A DNA stretch of 64,000 nt from Castor canadensis (Eukaryota > Chordata > Mammalia > Rodentia > Castoridae): the NCBI RefSeq assembly GCF_047511655.1, contig NC_133397.1, forward strand, positions 124,213,308 through 124,277,307, given 5' to 3'. Below the pieces are notes generated by a model that was not told the origin of the DNA, made no database searches, and saw nothing but the letters and a program-made list of their open reading frames with translations. Shown piece by piece: positions 45,485-54,587 of this stretch; positions within the stretch are counted from its first letter, which is position 1, and the number at the start of each line of letters is the position of its first letter. A program made the position numbers and the translations under genes.

Positions 45485-45790
45485 TGTTGCAGGCGGTGTT
45501 GAGGGTCCTTGCCTGCACAGGCCAGGGAACAGGCTCTTGAGGCAGCCGATTGACTTGTGAGCCAAAGCGTTATATGAAGTAGGATTTATTAGAAAGGAAA
45601 GGCTACAGCCAGAGCAGTGCAGCGGAGCCTGGAAACCAACTGGTGGCTCCCTGCTCAGGTGAAGGCTTGGCTTTTATGGATGCTTTAACTCTGGGTTTGG
45701 GTAAAGGTTAGGTGGGCTTTCTTAGATGAACTGGTTTGTTTGCCCATTATTGAGGTGGGGACCACAATCTTGAGAGCATTTTGCTCATCA
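45485..45790 (-). mobile_element. Solo LTR, near complete
   Basis: Read on the minus strand, this ~305-bp block has the parts of a retroviral LTR in order: a TATA-like box (complement of 'ggcttttatgg', ~45669-45679), a C/T-rich R region, a polyadenylation signal (complement of TTTATT at 45585-45590) and a GC-moderate U5. Its plus-strand ends are TG (45485) and CA (45789-45790). No internal retroviral genes flank it, so it is a recombined solo LTR. I could not find a TSD. The frame at 45781-45993 starts at its edge and is not a gene. Confidence 0.6.
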
Positions 45791-45909
45791 GTCCTGTGGC
45801 AGATCTATCAGATCCTGTATCTCCTTCTCAGGATGCAGGAATCATAGTGCTCTCCATGGGGGATGGGATGCTCACTCATCTGCCCTTTAGGTCTCCAGAA
45901 CCAACTGGG

Positions 45910-46175
45910 CTACAGAAAAAAGGGGGGATACAGAGGATCATGGTTCAAGGCCAGCCTGGACAAAAGTTCCTGAGACTCTATTTCAACCAATGATTGGGTA
46001 TGGTAGTATACACCTGTCATCCTCAGCTATGGGGGAAGCACAAATAGAGGATCATGGTCCAGGCCAGCTGGGTATAAAGCAAGTCCCTATCTAAAAAAAT
46101 AAAGAAATAACCAGAGCTGGAAGCATGGTTTATATGGTAGATCACCTGGCTCATAAGGGTGAGACCCTGCATTGA
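45910..46175 (+). mobile_element. Composite SINE: two B1-like parts plus tRNA-like part
   Basis: B1-like remnants at 45916-45990 ('gaggatcatggttcaaggccagcctgg') and 45994-46095 ('gggtatggtagtatacacctgtcatcctcagctat') are followed by a tRNA-like unit at 46113-46175 ('agctggaagcatggtttatatggtag'). The tRNA-like unit is cut before its B box by the L1 fragment at 46175. Confidence 0.75.
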
Positions 46176-46349
46176 ATTTTATTTTATTTTATTTATTTAT
46201 TTATTTTGTTTCTTTTTTTTCTCTTTTATTATTCATATGTGCATACAAGGCTTGGTTCATTTCTCCCCCCTGCCCTCACCCCCTCCCTTACCACCCACTC
46301 CGCCCCCTCCCTCTCCCCCCCACCCCCTCAATACCCAGCAGAAACTATC
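46175..46349 (-). mobile_element. Severely 5'-truncated L1, 3' UTR only
   Basis: The plus strand starts with an (ATTTT)n/(ATTT)n tail and goes on with 'attcatatgtgcatacaaggc', the C-rich complement of the G-tract (46264-46325), and 'cccagcagaaactat'. This is the reverse of the L1 3' end at 58745-58870. It interrupts the composite SINE. Confidence 0.88.
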
Positions 46350-46892
46350 TTAAAAAAAGTCCTCACAACTCTTTAATTACTTAATGCTCAGAATATCCAT
46401 AGGAATAAAATGTTCACGGAATTCCTATTCTTGCGAATCTTCAAATAATATCACGTCATAGTCATGGAGTATTATACCACACTCTCTTCAGGTGGGATAT
46501 CTTCAAACAGAAATAAATATGCAATTACGTAAATACTTTAAAAATAATCTTTTGAAATCCACCTTTTTGTACTATATTGAACAAAGGTTAAGTTGCTAAC
46601 TAATATTAATTTTTGGGTCCCATGGCTGAGGTTCATTACCTCCACATAGCAAACATCATGAAATGACCAGATGACTGTACGAAGTGTCCTGAAATTACAG
46701 GTCAGTAGTTCCTCATCACCCACAGTGAGGGTAAACATGGCCAGGCTCCTACACGGCCAGGCGTGGCCAAGGACGAGGGTTACAGTAAGATAGGAGGCAT
46801 TTATCTGGTAACTAACACATTGCAATTGATTTTGGAAAACTGTATGCCCAACATCACAATTAACTATTGACTCCTGCCTGAGTCAATATTCC
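46350..46892. other. Unassigned single-copy DNA
   Basis: No repeat recognised. The minus-strand frame at 46538-46825 (95 codons) has no domain. Confidence 0.45.
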
Positions 46893-47237
46893 TTTTCTTT
46901 TTCTTTTTCGGTGGTACCAGGGTTTGAGCCTATGTACCAGACTTTTTAAGCCTATGTACTTCTTAGCCAAGTGCACTATCACTCGAGCCACATCCTCTAG
47001 CCGTTTCTTTTTTTCCTATTTGGAGGGTCTTTGTAGTTTGCCCAGTGTGGGGAGAGTGTGGAAAGCTGGCCTCAGACCATGAGCTTCCTCCTGACAGTCA
47101 CACAGCACCACACCTGATTGTGGATTGAGATGGTGTCTCACAAACTTTTTGCCCAGCTGACCTTGGATCATGATCCTCCTGATTCCCACCTCCTGAGTAG
47201 CTGGGATTATGGGCTTGAGTCACCGTGTCTGGCTTAA
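46893..47237 (-). mobile_element. Composite SINE: two B1-like parts plus tRNA-like part
   Basis: In reverse on the plus strand there is a T/C-rich tail, then the tRNA-like unit ('gtggtaccagggtttgagcc...cactcgagccacatcctctagcc') with a small internal duplication ('agcctatgtac' twice). A first B1-like part follows (47030-47115) and then a second ('gagatggtgtctcacaaactttttgcccag...tagctgggattatgggcttgagtcaccg'). Confidence 0.85.
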
Positions 47238-48244
47238 TTTCTTGATTTATATTAAATCCCGTTTCTTTTTAAAACTAAGTTTCAATAAAAACTGTCTCTA
47301 AGAGTCTATCAGGGAAATCTTGCATATCTTAATTCTTCAAAACTGTCAGGATAGAGGAATATATATGAAACAAAATAGTGACATTTTCTGACAGACTACT
47401 TTCACTTATTTGAATTTGCCTTATAGTATACTTACCAAATATACTAACTTACTAAATTACTAAAATATACTAACTTACTTGCTTATTAAAGTAAGTTTAT
47501 ACTAACTTACTTTAATATTACTAAATATAATAACTTACTAAATTTATTAACTAGACTACACATCACCTCAAAAATTCAGCACAAAAAGGAGCTAGCATTT
47601 CCTCTTCTAATTTTTATAGCTTAATAGGATATTTGTCTAATTCATATTTCATCTGACACATTTTAAATGCAGTTGGCTCTCAAAAAAATTATTTGTGATT
47701 CCTGCTGATTCTTGACTCCTCATGTTTCTTTTTATCTTTTAAGCACATTTTTCAGAAGCTACTTCTGAAGGAACAAAGGGCGGTGTTGTTGCCGTGTACA
47801 GTACTCTTTCCACCAGACAATCGCAATTGCTCTGGTAACCTGGCCGCTTACATTCACTCCCTTCAGGTAGCATTCCGTCTGCACACAGGCAGGCGTCTTC
47901 CACAGCAGGCCTTCTCTTCTTCCCTTCTTACAAGGATCTTGTGATGAGACAACTTCACAACTCCTGGATCCAGAACGCCCCGCTGTAACTTTTATATCCA
48001 TTAGGTGGGGACTTGACAGTTGTCATTGCTAACTTTCCACAGCAATGATGAGTAGAAAAATCTAGAGGATTTGATCTTTAAGTCTGCATAAGAATCGGTG
48101 AATTACAAGCCACTATAAAAACAACTTCCAAACAAAAGGTTTTCAACATGCTGATGGGAGGCAATCACAGCCCACCTTGCAAAATCAAGTTCACTAAAGT
48201 AGAGATATTTGTGAATTTCTGAAAAGCTGTATGTAGTCTAATGA
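47238..48244. other. Unassigned DNA with an AT-rich minisatellite
   Basis: A degenerate array of 'actaacttactaaa'-type units lies at 47424-47545. The minus-strand 80-codon frame at 47759-48001 has no domain. Confidence 0.4.
47424..47545. repeat. AT-rich minisatellite with a hairpin
   Basis: Units of 'atactaacttactaaat' type recur irregularly. Inside lies a perfect 13-bp inverted repeat, attaaagtaagtt (47485-47497) and its complement (47504-47516), with a 6-base loop. Confidence 0.8.
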
Positions 48245-48365
48245 ATGTTTACTTTATTATTTTGTACATTTTTATTAGGGCATATCAATTGTACAATATG
48301 GGGGGGGTCATTGTGAAATGTCTGTGCGTGCATTTAATATACTTTGATCGTATGTGTTCCTTACT
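48245..48365 (-). repeat. L1 3'-end-like fragment with a G8 run
   Basis: 'ttttattagggcatatcaattgtacaatatgggggggg' followed by 'tcattgtgaaatgtctgtgcgtgc...tactttgatcg' reads as the complement of an L1 3' UTR ending in 'ccctaataaaaatg'. It resembles the direct copy at 62085-62335 in its last bases. Confidence 0.5.
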
Positions 48366-48604
48366 TGGCTTATTTTTAAGCAGAAAAAAGCAATAGCTGT
48401 GTCTTTAACAGAGGCTTAACTACTAATGCAAGTGATAAGCCCAGTGTGGTTGGAAGGAAGCTACTGACCTGAGATGCTCACAAGCTCCAGGAAACCTGGT
48501 GTCACTTGGTGCCGGATGGGTTGTTTTTTATTGTGTAATCAAATTCTGATACCAGAACCGTGGTTCCAACTCATCTCAATGGGAGCAAAAACTCAGGAGG
48601 TTGC
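48366..48604. other. Unassigned DNA
   Basis: No repeat or exon recognised. Confidence 0.4.
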
Positions 48605-48765
48605 TTTACTCTTTCTCTGAGACTCAGTTTTTGCTTCTATAAAGTGAGAATAATTATAGTGGCTACCTCACAGGATTGCTCGCAGGGGTAAATGAATTAT
48701 CTTATGTAATGCAGTTAGCACCATGCTGCTCCTTAATCCCTCTTTAATGCTGTTCATTTATTCAA
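48605..48765 (+). repeat. MIR SINE
   Basis: 'ctttactctttctctgagactcagtttttgcttctataaagtgagaataat...ctacctcacaggattgctcgc...aaatgaattatcttatgtaatgcagttagcacc' follows the MIR consensus in direct orientation. Confidence 0.8.
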
Positions 48766-49374
48766 CAAATACCTAATATGATGCTTGCATATTCTCATCC
48801 TCTCCGGGTATCTAAACTGAGCCGTTTCTACGCTAAGCAACATCTAGCACAAGAGATAATTCATAATGAAAAAATTACAGTCAAAATGGCCAGAGAGAGG
48901 TCAAAGCAGCAAAGATCCTCTTCTGAGCCTTACAGATTAGTTTACAGGGGTAGATTGCCGCACAGACACCCTGTTGGGAACTGATTCCATCAGCAGGAGC
49001 GATCTTTTGGAATCTGACAATACCTTCCAAGTTTGGATCAGAAATAGAGTGACCAGTTTGCCTCCTGACAGGGACATCCCAATGACTGGTTTGTGCCTCT
49101 TATCTTCCTCAAAGAGTGCTAAGCTGCATGGAGCCACTTCTCTGTGGTACAAAACCCCAGCCCAACTTCCTTCAGTGACATGGTCTAAAGTCTGCAGACA
49201 TCTGTTTCCTGATTAATTTGCAAATTTGTTTTGCAATCAAAACCGTTTTAACCATGTTTGTGATTTTCTTGATTCACACTAGTCAAGTTGTTTAGACTAA
49301 TAGCACCTATAGTGGTAACCCCTGGAAGCCATATTCACTTGCTCTTTTGACCTTGACTCTTTTGATAAGGTAGT
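48766..49374. other. Unassigned DNA with an unknown shared repeat
   Basis: The segment 49222-49345 shares a series of short blocks with 60250-60370 (see findings). The overlapping frames on both strands at 48937-49216 look random. Confidence 0.4.
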
Positions 49375-49848
49375 ATATGATTTGGAAGTGAAATGCTCCC
49401 CTTCTAAGACACATGTGTTGAAGCTTGGTCCTCAGTGTAACAATGTCCGAAAATGACTGGCTCATGAGCACTCTAACATCATCACTGGATTAATCCATTG
49501 ATGGATTCACAGCAGAATAAACTAAGGGGAGGTGGTGTAAATGGTAGGACTGAGGCCTGGTTGGAGGAAGTAGGTCATTGTGTGGTGTCACTTTTGCAGG
49601 GTGTGTGACTTGTCCCTGGTCCCTCGCTTGTTCTGCTTCCTGATGGCATGAGTTGAGAAGCTTTGCTCTACCACAAGCTCCCAACCATGATGTTGTGCCT
49701 CATCACAGCCTCCAAACCAACAGACCAAGTGACCATGGACTGAAATCTCTGAAACCATGAGCCAAAACAAATATTTTTTTCTTTAAATTGATTTCCCAGG
49801 TATGTCATCACAGCTATGGAAACCTGTGATGGTTGTACCACCAGTTGG
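49375..49848 (+). mobile_element. MaLR LTR (MST/MT-like), near full-length
   Basis: Clear LTR phrases in order: 'atgatttggaagtgaaatgctcc', 'acatgtgttgaagcttggtcctcagtg', 'ggattaatccattgatggattcacagc', 'gaggcctggttggaggaagtaggtcattg', 'accatggactgaaatctctgaaaccatgagcc', then 'ttaaattgatttcccaggtatgtcatcacagc' at the 3' end. This is an ERVL-MaLR LTR of the MST/MT group. The frames at 49490-49770 are inside it. Confidence 0.85.
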
Positions 49849-50039
49849 TTTCTGATTCAAAGTGAACCAATTTATGATTTGGGGAATTTGGAGATGATAT
49901 TCTGAAATTCAAATTAGCCTCTTGAAAACCTCTTGAACTGAGGACAAGTATATTCAGGAATTATGGAAACCATTGTCAACTATTTCCAAAGTGAATCAGT
50001 GAAATCAGTTGTGCTTGGAGAGAAAAAGTCTGAGAGTAT

Positions 50040-50440
50040 GACTGTTGTGTTAGTCTTCTTTCTGCTACTGCAACAAACAGCTCAGATAAATCAACTTATA
50101 AAGAAAAAAGATTGGTTTAGCCTCATAATTTTAGAGATTCAGTTCATGACAGATTGGCCCTGTTGCTTTGGTCTGTGACAAGACAGGGTATTATGGCAGT
50201 GAATTCATGGTAAAGCAAAGTGCTCACTTTATGGTGGGGATGTGAATAAAAGGGAAGAAGAAGGGGGGGGTCCCAATATATGCTCTTCTAAATATGCTCT
50301 TCTAAGGGACACCCCAATGACCGGGTCTCCCATTAGGCTCCATCTCCTAAAAGTTTCACTATTTCCCACAGTGCTGAAGGCAGGGGACCACGCCTTTATC
50401 ACATGGGGACCTGGAGCACAATTACCCAAACCACAGTAGC
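50040..50440 (-). mobile_element. MaLR LTR, opposite orientation
   Basis: The plus strand is the reverse complement of a MaLR LTR: 'gtgttagtcttctttctgctactgcaacaaac', 'cagttcatgacagattggccctgttgctttgg', 'agggacaccccaatgaccgggtctccc', 'ggaccacgcctttatcacatggg'. It has a 13-bp tandem duplication ('tatgctcttctaa' twice, ~50279-50305). The frames at 50229-50439 are not genes. Confidence 0.78.
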
Positions 50441-51495
50441 TGCTTTGCTTTCTAGAAGCTTTTCAGTTTCTGAGATCAGTACACGTGTTAAATGAAACTG
50501 CACTTTCTGTGAATGATATTAAAATATGTATCTTAATCCATCCCCCCCCTTTTTAAAATCATTTCTGTCACTTAAAATCAGAGCACATGATTTGATTTGA
50601 GGAAATGAACCAATATTTGTACATGCAAAGATAATTAGATCTGATGAAGAGTTTGTTGCTAGCCACAACAAGAGGAATTAAAGGGAGAAAAGTGTGAAAG
50701 CCAAGTCAAGCTTGAGTAGATAAGGTAGCATGTGCCCAGGGCCAAGCCACATTGTGTTGAACGTGCTATTATTCTCTCGGCATATTTAATTTTCAGCCCT
50801 GTCTCTGGAGGTATGAGTTCAGACACCTTTAAGAAGCGTTGTGGAGCTTCTTGTAATAGTAACTGTCAGTGTTCATTGATTCTATCATTTGGAAATTGTA
50901 TATATTAGCAAAAGGATATCTACCCCGGCCCCAATGTTTTCTGCCCTAGCCATGGCCTGACTAGTGTTTGATGTATTCTTTGTATGTAATGCCGTGCTGA
51001 ATAAATATTAATTACTTAAAATATATGCTTTGAATAATTAATACATTGTAGCTTTCTGGGAAATGTTCGAGGTAACACTTTACATTTATGATATATGCTA
51101 ATTAGCCAAAATAAAATATGTAAATTATCTTCTGGTAATTCTGTAGTTATTAATGTCACTGGTTTGGCATTCTAATTTTAGTTAATTAAAAAATTATAAC
51201 TTTAAATAATATATAAATTATTTTAAGGATTGGAGAGGAGGTTTATTTAAAAGTAAAACTGATTTTATGTAAATTCAGTCTTTATTATGACTCTTAAGTA
51301 TTGTTGAATATCAGAAATATTTACTTCTCATGCAGATTTAATTTCTGAAAAATTTAAGCACTGACTCAAAAGAAAAAAGATCTAAATTTGTTCCACTGGA
51401 TAAATTAAATGACATCACAGAAATTTCTATCTAAAACCTTAAAAATTTGGATTGGAGCTAAAATGCTTTACCACCTAACAATTTCTTTCCTGGGA
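50441..51495. other. AT-rich non-repeat DNA, possible conserved element
   Basis: No transposon signature. The part 50760-51230 is dense in TAATTA-type cores and is discussed in the findings. Confidence 0.4.
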
Positions 51496-51499
51496 AAAG

Positions 51500-51712
51500 A
51501 TGTTTTTTTTCATCATCCTGGGGTTTGAATTCAGGGCCCTGTGCTTGCTAGGCAGGTGCTCTAGCACTTGAGCCACTCCACCAGCCCTTTTATGTATTAG
51601 GGTTTCTTTGAGATAGGGTCTTGGGAACTATTTCCCTGGGGCTGGCTTCGAACAGCAGTAGTCTTGATCTCTGCTTCCTGATTACAGAAGTGAGCCACTG
51701 GTGCCTGATTAA
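51500..51712 (-). mobile_element. Composite SINE: B1-like plus tRNA-like
   Basis: In reverse: the tRNA-like unit at 51515-51588 ('ggggtttgaattcagggccctgtgcttgctaggcaggtgctctagcacttgagccactccaccagccc', very well kept), then a B1-like body ('gagatagggtcttgggaactatttccctggggctggcttcg...attacagaagtgagccac'). Confidence 0.88.
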
Positions 51713-51746
51713 AGATTTTCTTCATTTAGAAATATGTGATAAGTAC

Positions 51747-52358
51747 TCATTCACTTAAAAACACTGTGTTTCGATGGAAGATGGCAGCTACAGGGAGGAA
51801 GCAGAAAGCGAGCCTCCTATAGTGAAATCTTGGAGAGATGCCGGAGACACACTTTGTAGGCATAATCACTGAGAAGAGACATAACTTTGACACTTCCACA
51901 CCTCCAGCCGACGCAGAGAATCTCCACTTCACGTTAAACAGAGAAACAAGGAGGGCCCCCGGGCCGCCAGTCGCCTGCGTCCAGACATCTTGGGAAGACG
52001 TGGACCAGGTGAGCTTCATGGTACTGTGATACTCCCACAGACAAGCCTGGGCCAGAGCAGCATAGTCCCCTGGACAGACTGACCTCCACCCAGGGAAAAA
52101 AGAGAAACTGAGTAATAAGCAATAAGAGCAATAAAGACATGCAGGAAAGAGGGTAGGGCACACTGAATGCCGAAGACTGGGGGAAGGGAATCCTTCCTGG
52201 GACTGTAAATAAACAAGCCAGGTAGGCAGGAGAGCCTCTGGCGGGAGCGGGGGCACGCACCTAGCAACCAGGAGCGGGAAAGCTGGTGAGAGTGGCAGAG
52301 GGAGGAAAACTCCACAGGAGAGGAGGGAAGACCCACTTCCTACATGAACTGTAAACAA
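51747..52358 (-). CDS. Antisense 5'-UTR open frame, 203 codons (ORF0-like candidate)
   Basis: An uninterrupted frame runs antisense through the first ~590 bp of the L1 5' UTR and ends 26 bp outside the element in flanking DNA. The peptide begins 'MFTVHVGSGSSLLSCGVF'. It has two Leu/Pro/Cys-rich hydrophobic stretches (about residues 18-45 and 70-90), the motif 'FFPGWRSVCPGDYAALAQACLW', and a more basic C-terminal third ('LLVSLFNVKWRFSASAGG', 'VSGISPRFHYRRLAFCFL'). The same peptide can be traced in copy A at 7786-8453. Primate L1 carries ORF0, an antisense frame in the same position that also reads into flanks. No similarity to ORF0 itself is claimed. It may be only an open strand of GC-rich DNA. 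Confidence 0.4.
   Translation of the reverse strand: MFTVHVGSGSSLLSCGVFLPLPLSPAFPLLVARCVPPLPPEALLPTWLVYLQSQEGFPSPSLRHSVCPTLFPACLYCSYCLLLSFSFFPGWRSVCPGDYAALAQACLWEYHSTMKLTWSTSSQDVWTQATGGPGALLVSLFNVKWRFSASAGGVEVSKLCLFSVIMPTKCVSGISPRFHYRRLAFCFLPVAAIFHRNTVFLSE
51757..51772. repeat. Target-site duplication, left copy (L1 copy C)
   Basis: AAAAACACTGTGTTTC lies directly before the L1 5' end. The right copy after the A tail ends in the same CACTGTGTTTC (58882-58892). The TTAAAAA context fits a TTTTT/AA nick by the L1 endonuclease on the other strand. Confidence 0.9.
51778..51785 (+). promoter_or_regulatory. YY1-like box at the 5' end of L1 copy C
   Basis: AAGATGGC within the first 13 bases, matching the box in copy A. 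In primate L1 a YY1 site in this place positions transcription initiation. Confidence 0.6.
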
Positions 52359-52500
52359 ACATGGCAGCTAGCAGGAGCAGCAGCACTGCCCAGTAATCAG
52401 GAGCAGGAAAGCTTGTGAAAGTGGCAGTGGGAGGAAAACTTCAGAGGAGAGGGGGGAAGACCCACCTCCCATATGAACTGTAAATAAACACGCAGGCCTG
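52202..52500 (+). repeat. Tandem ~140-bp modules in the L1 5' UTR
   Basis: A marker 'actgtaaataaac' (or 'gtaaacaaac') occurs at 52202, 52348 and 52487. Between the markers, 'caggagcgggaaagctggtgagagtggcag' at ~52270 is repeated at ~52399 as 'caggagcaggaaagcttgtgaaagtggcag', followed in both by 'gggaggaaaact' and 'gaagacccac'. So there are about two full units and a partial one. Copy A has one unit fewer. Confidence 0.85.
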
Positions 52501-52835
52501 ACAATGCAGGTGCAGTGTCACCTTTCCCAGTGCTTGGAAAGGGTAAAGCTTGTAGCAGAGGCTCCAGCACAGGAGAACTCTGAACAAACAAAGCCTGTGG
52601 GGCCAGGTGAGTGCTAAGCTCACCCCAGAGATCTGCATAAACAACGCCTCCAGCAACAGCAGGCTGACAGCAGTGGGCAGTGAGCCACAGCTGCAGATAC
52701 CATTCTCAGAACTGTCTGCAGACTCTTTTTTTTTCTTTTTCTCCCTACCTTTGATGAGAGAACAACCAAATTACACTTGTATGCTGAAAAACTTACTGAA
52801 ATTGTATTGCATTTGAACTTGGGACACTTGGTGGG

Positions 52836-52840
<5 letters not shown>

Positions 52841-52876
<36 letters not shown>
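52841..52876. repeat. (GT)18 microsatellite inside the L1 5' UTR
   Basis: A pure 36-base GT run. The matching part of copy A (about 7400-7430) is an A/C-rich stretch without this array, so it expanded after the copies separated. Confidence 0.95.
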
Positions 52877-52878
<2 letters not shown>

Positions 52879-53407
52879 TTTTGTTCTACTTTATGCATCC
52901 CCTTTGATGAGACAACTACAGAACAACATCTGAGGCACCATCTCCAGGATGGGAGACTGAGACGGACACCCAAATTATTAAGACTGAAACTTCATTGCAT
53001 TTGAACTTGGAGGTTTTTTGGTTTTTTCTTTAATTTTCTACTTTCCATCTTATTTTACTTCATTTTTATATATAGATATTTCTTTCACTTACTTATTTTT
53101 AATTTTTATTCTTATCTTTATTTTTTTTTATTTTTGATTTTCAATCCTCTCTCTGTCTCTCTAATGTCTGTTCAGCTTACTGTCAATTAGTACACTAACA
53201 CTCCCTGTTTATACCTTTGAAACTTTCTTGTCTGAAACCTTGTTCTGCTTTCTCCCTCTTGTCTGTGTATTTCTTTTCCCCTTTTCTTTAACTTCTTGCT
53301 TTCCATCTCAGCTCACCCTTCCATTCTAAATATTACCCTTATTATTATTACAAGCTAGAAAATACTTAATTGCACACAGTACAGGGACAGTAATAACACC
53401 AAAGACA

Positions 53408-54587
53408 ATGACGGGAATACAGAAAAAACAGGGAAACCAGTTTCCCCACAGCAAAAAATTAGTACAGGAACCAGAGGGGAATGAAGAAAACAGAAACTCA
53501 GATCAAGACTCCAACAAGATGAAGAAAAACTATGCCAAAGGACCCAATGAAGCCCACAAGAATAATTTAAAAGAAGACATACTACAGGTACTCAATGAGA
53601 ATTTTATAGAGATGATACTGGATAGGGTCAACCAAAATGTACAGGAGACACTCAAGAAATTCCAAGACAACAAAAATAGAGAATTTGAAAAAGTAAAAGG
53701 AGAAATAAAAGAAACCATAAAAGCACTGTATAAACACAAGTGTAAAAGAGAGAACATGATGAATAAATGGATAAATGAACTCAGGGCAAAAATGGACAAC
53801 ATTAAAGAGGAAAGCACCCAGGATATGGAAAACCTCAGAAAAAAGAATGAAACAGAACTGCAAAACAAAACAGAAGACCAATCCAGCAGAATAGAACAAA
53901 CAGAAGACAGAACCTCAGAACTTGAACATGAAATGGTAATTAAAGGAAAAACCGAAGAACTATTAATTAAACAACTCAAGACCTGTGAAAAGAAAATGTA
54001 AGAACTCACCGACTCCATCAAAAGACCAAACTTGAGAATCATGGGCAAGCAAAGGGAATGCGTAATATATTCAACAAAATAGTAACGGAAAATTTCCCAA
54101 ATCTAGAGAAAGATATTCCCGTACAGATGCAAGAGGCCTCCAGGACACCAAACAGACCAGATCAAAATAGAACTACTCCACGACATATCATCATTAAAAC
54201 AACAAGTTCAGAAACTAAGGAAAGAATATTGAAGGCTATAAGAGAGAAAAAACAAGTAACATAAAAGGTAAACCCATCAAAATCACAGCAGACTTCTTAA
54301 CAGAAACATTAAAAGCAAGAAGAGCATGGGGTGAGATCTTCCGGGCACTGAATGAAAAAAACTTCAACCCCAGGATACTCTACCCAGCAAAACTATCATT
54401 CAAAATAGATGGAGCAATAAAAGTCTTCCATGATAAGCACAAACTAAAACAATATGTGACCACAAAGCCACCACTACAAAAGATTCTGAAAGGGATTCTG
54501 AAAGTGATTCTGCACACAGAAAGTGAAACTCAACTTAATCATGAAAAGACAAGCAGCACCAAACCACAGGAAAAGAAAAAGCAATAA
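53408..54587 (+). pseudogene. L1 ORF1 (RNA-binding chaperone), broken
   Basis: The frame opens at the ATG at 53408 with a Gln/Asn/Lys-rich N-terminus. A long coiled coil follows (about residues 60-195, ending 'RIEQTEDRTSELEHEM' and 'LLIKQLKTCEKKM'), then a stop at 53999-54001 where copy A has a Gln codon. A small deletion just after 54043 removes the acidic 'EEGEE' segment and shifts the frame. The RRM-like part goes on at 54058-54264 ('PVQMQEASRTPNRPDQNRTTP', 'IIIKTTSSETKERIL'). A missing base in the 'acata' context then shifts the frame again, and the C-terminal domain follows to 54587. Length is near the family norm of 340-390 residues. Confidence 0.92.

Larger units (their letters stand above)
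51773..53407 (+). promoter_or_regulatory. 5' UTR / internal promoter of L1 copy C
   Basis: This 1.63-kb leader starts with the YY1-like box, then a GC-richer part, then tandem ~140-bp modules (52202-52500). A (GT)18 run (52841-52876) and an AT/TC-rich part lead up to ORF1. Long open frames exist only on the antisense strand in the first 600 bp. Sense transcription of an L1 normally starts at its first base; this is inferred from the family, not measured. Confidence 0.82.

Noticed and set aside
53530..54048. 172-codon minus-strand frame rich in Ser/Phe/Leu
   Set aside because: Shadow of the Lys/Glu-rich ORF1 coiled coil on the opposite strand. The same applies to 6131-6601, 4532-4828 and 55416-55817.
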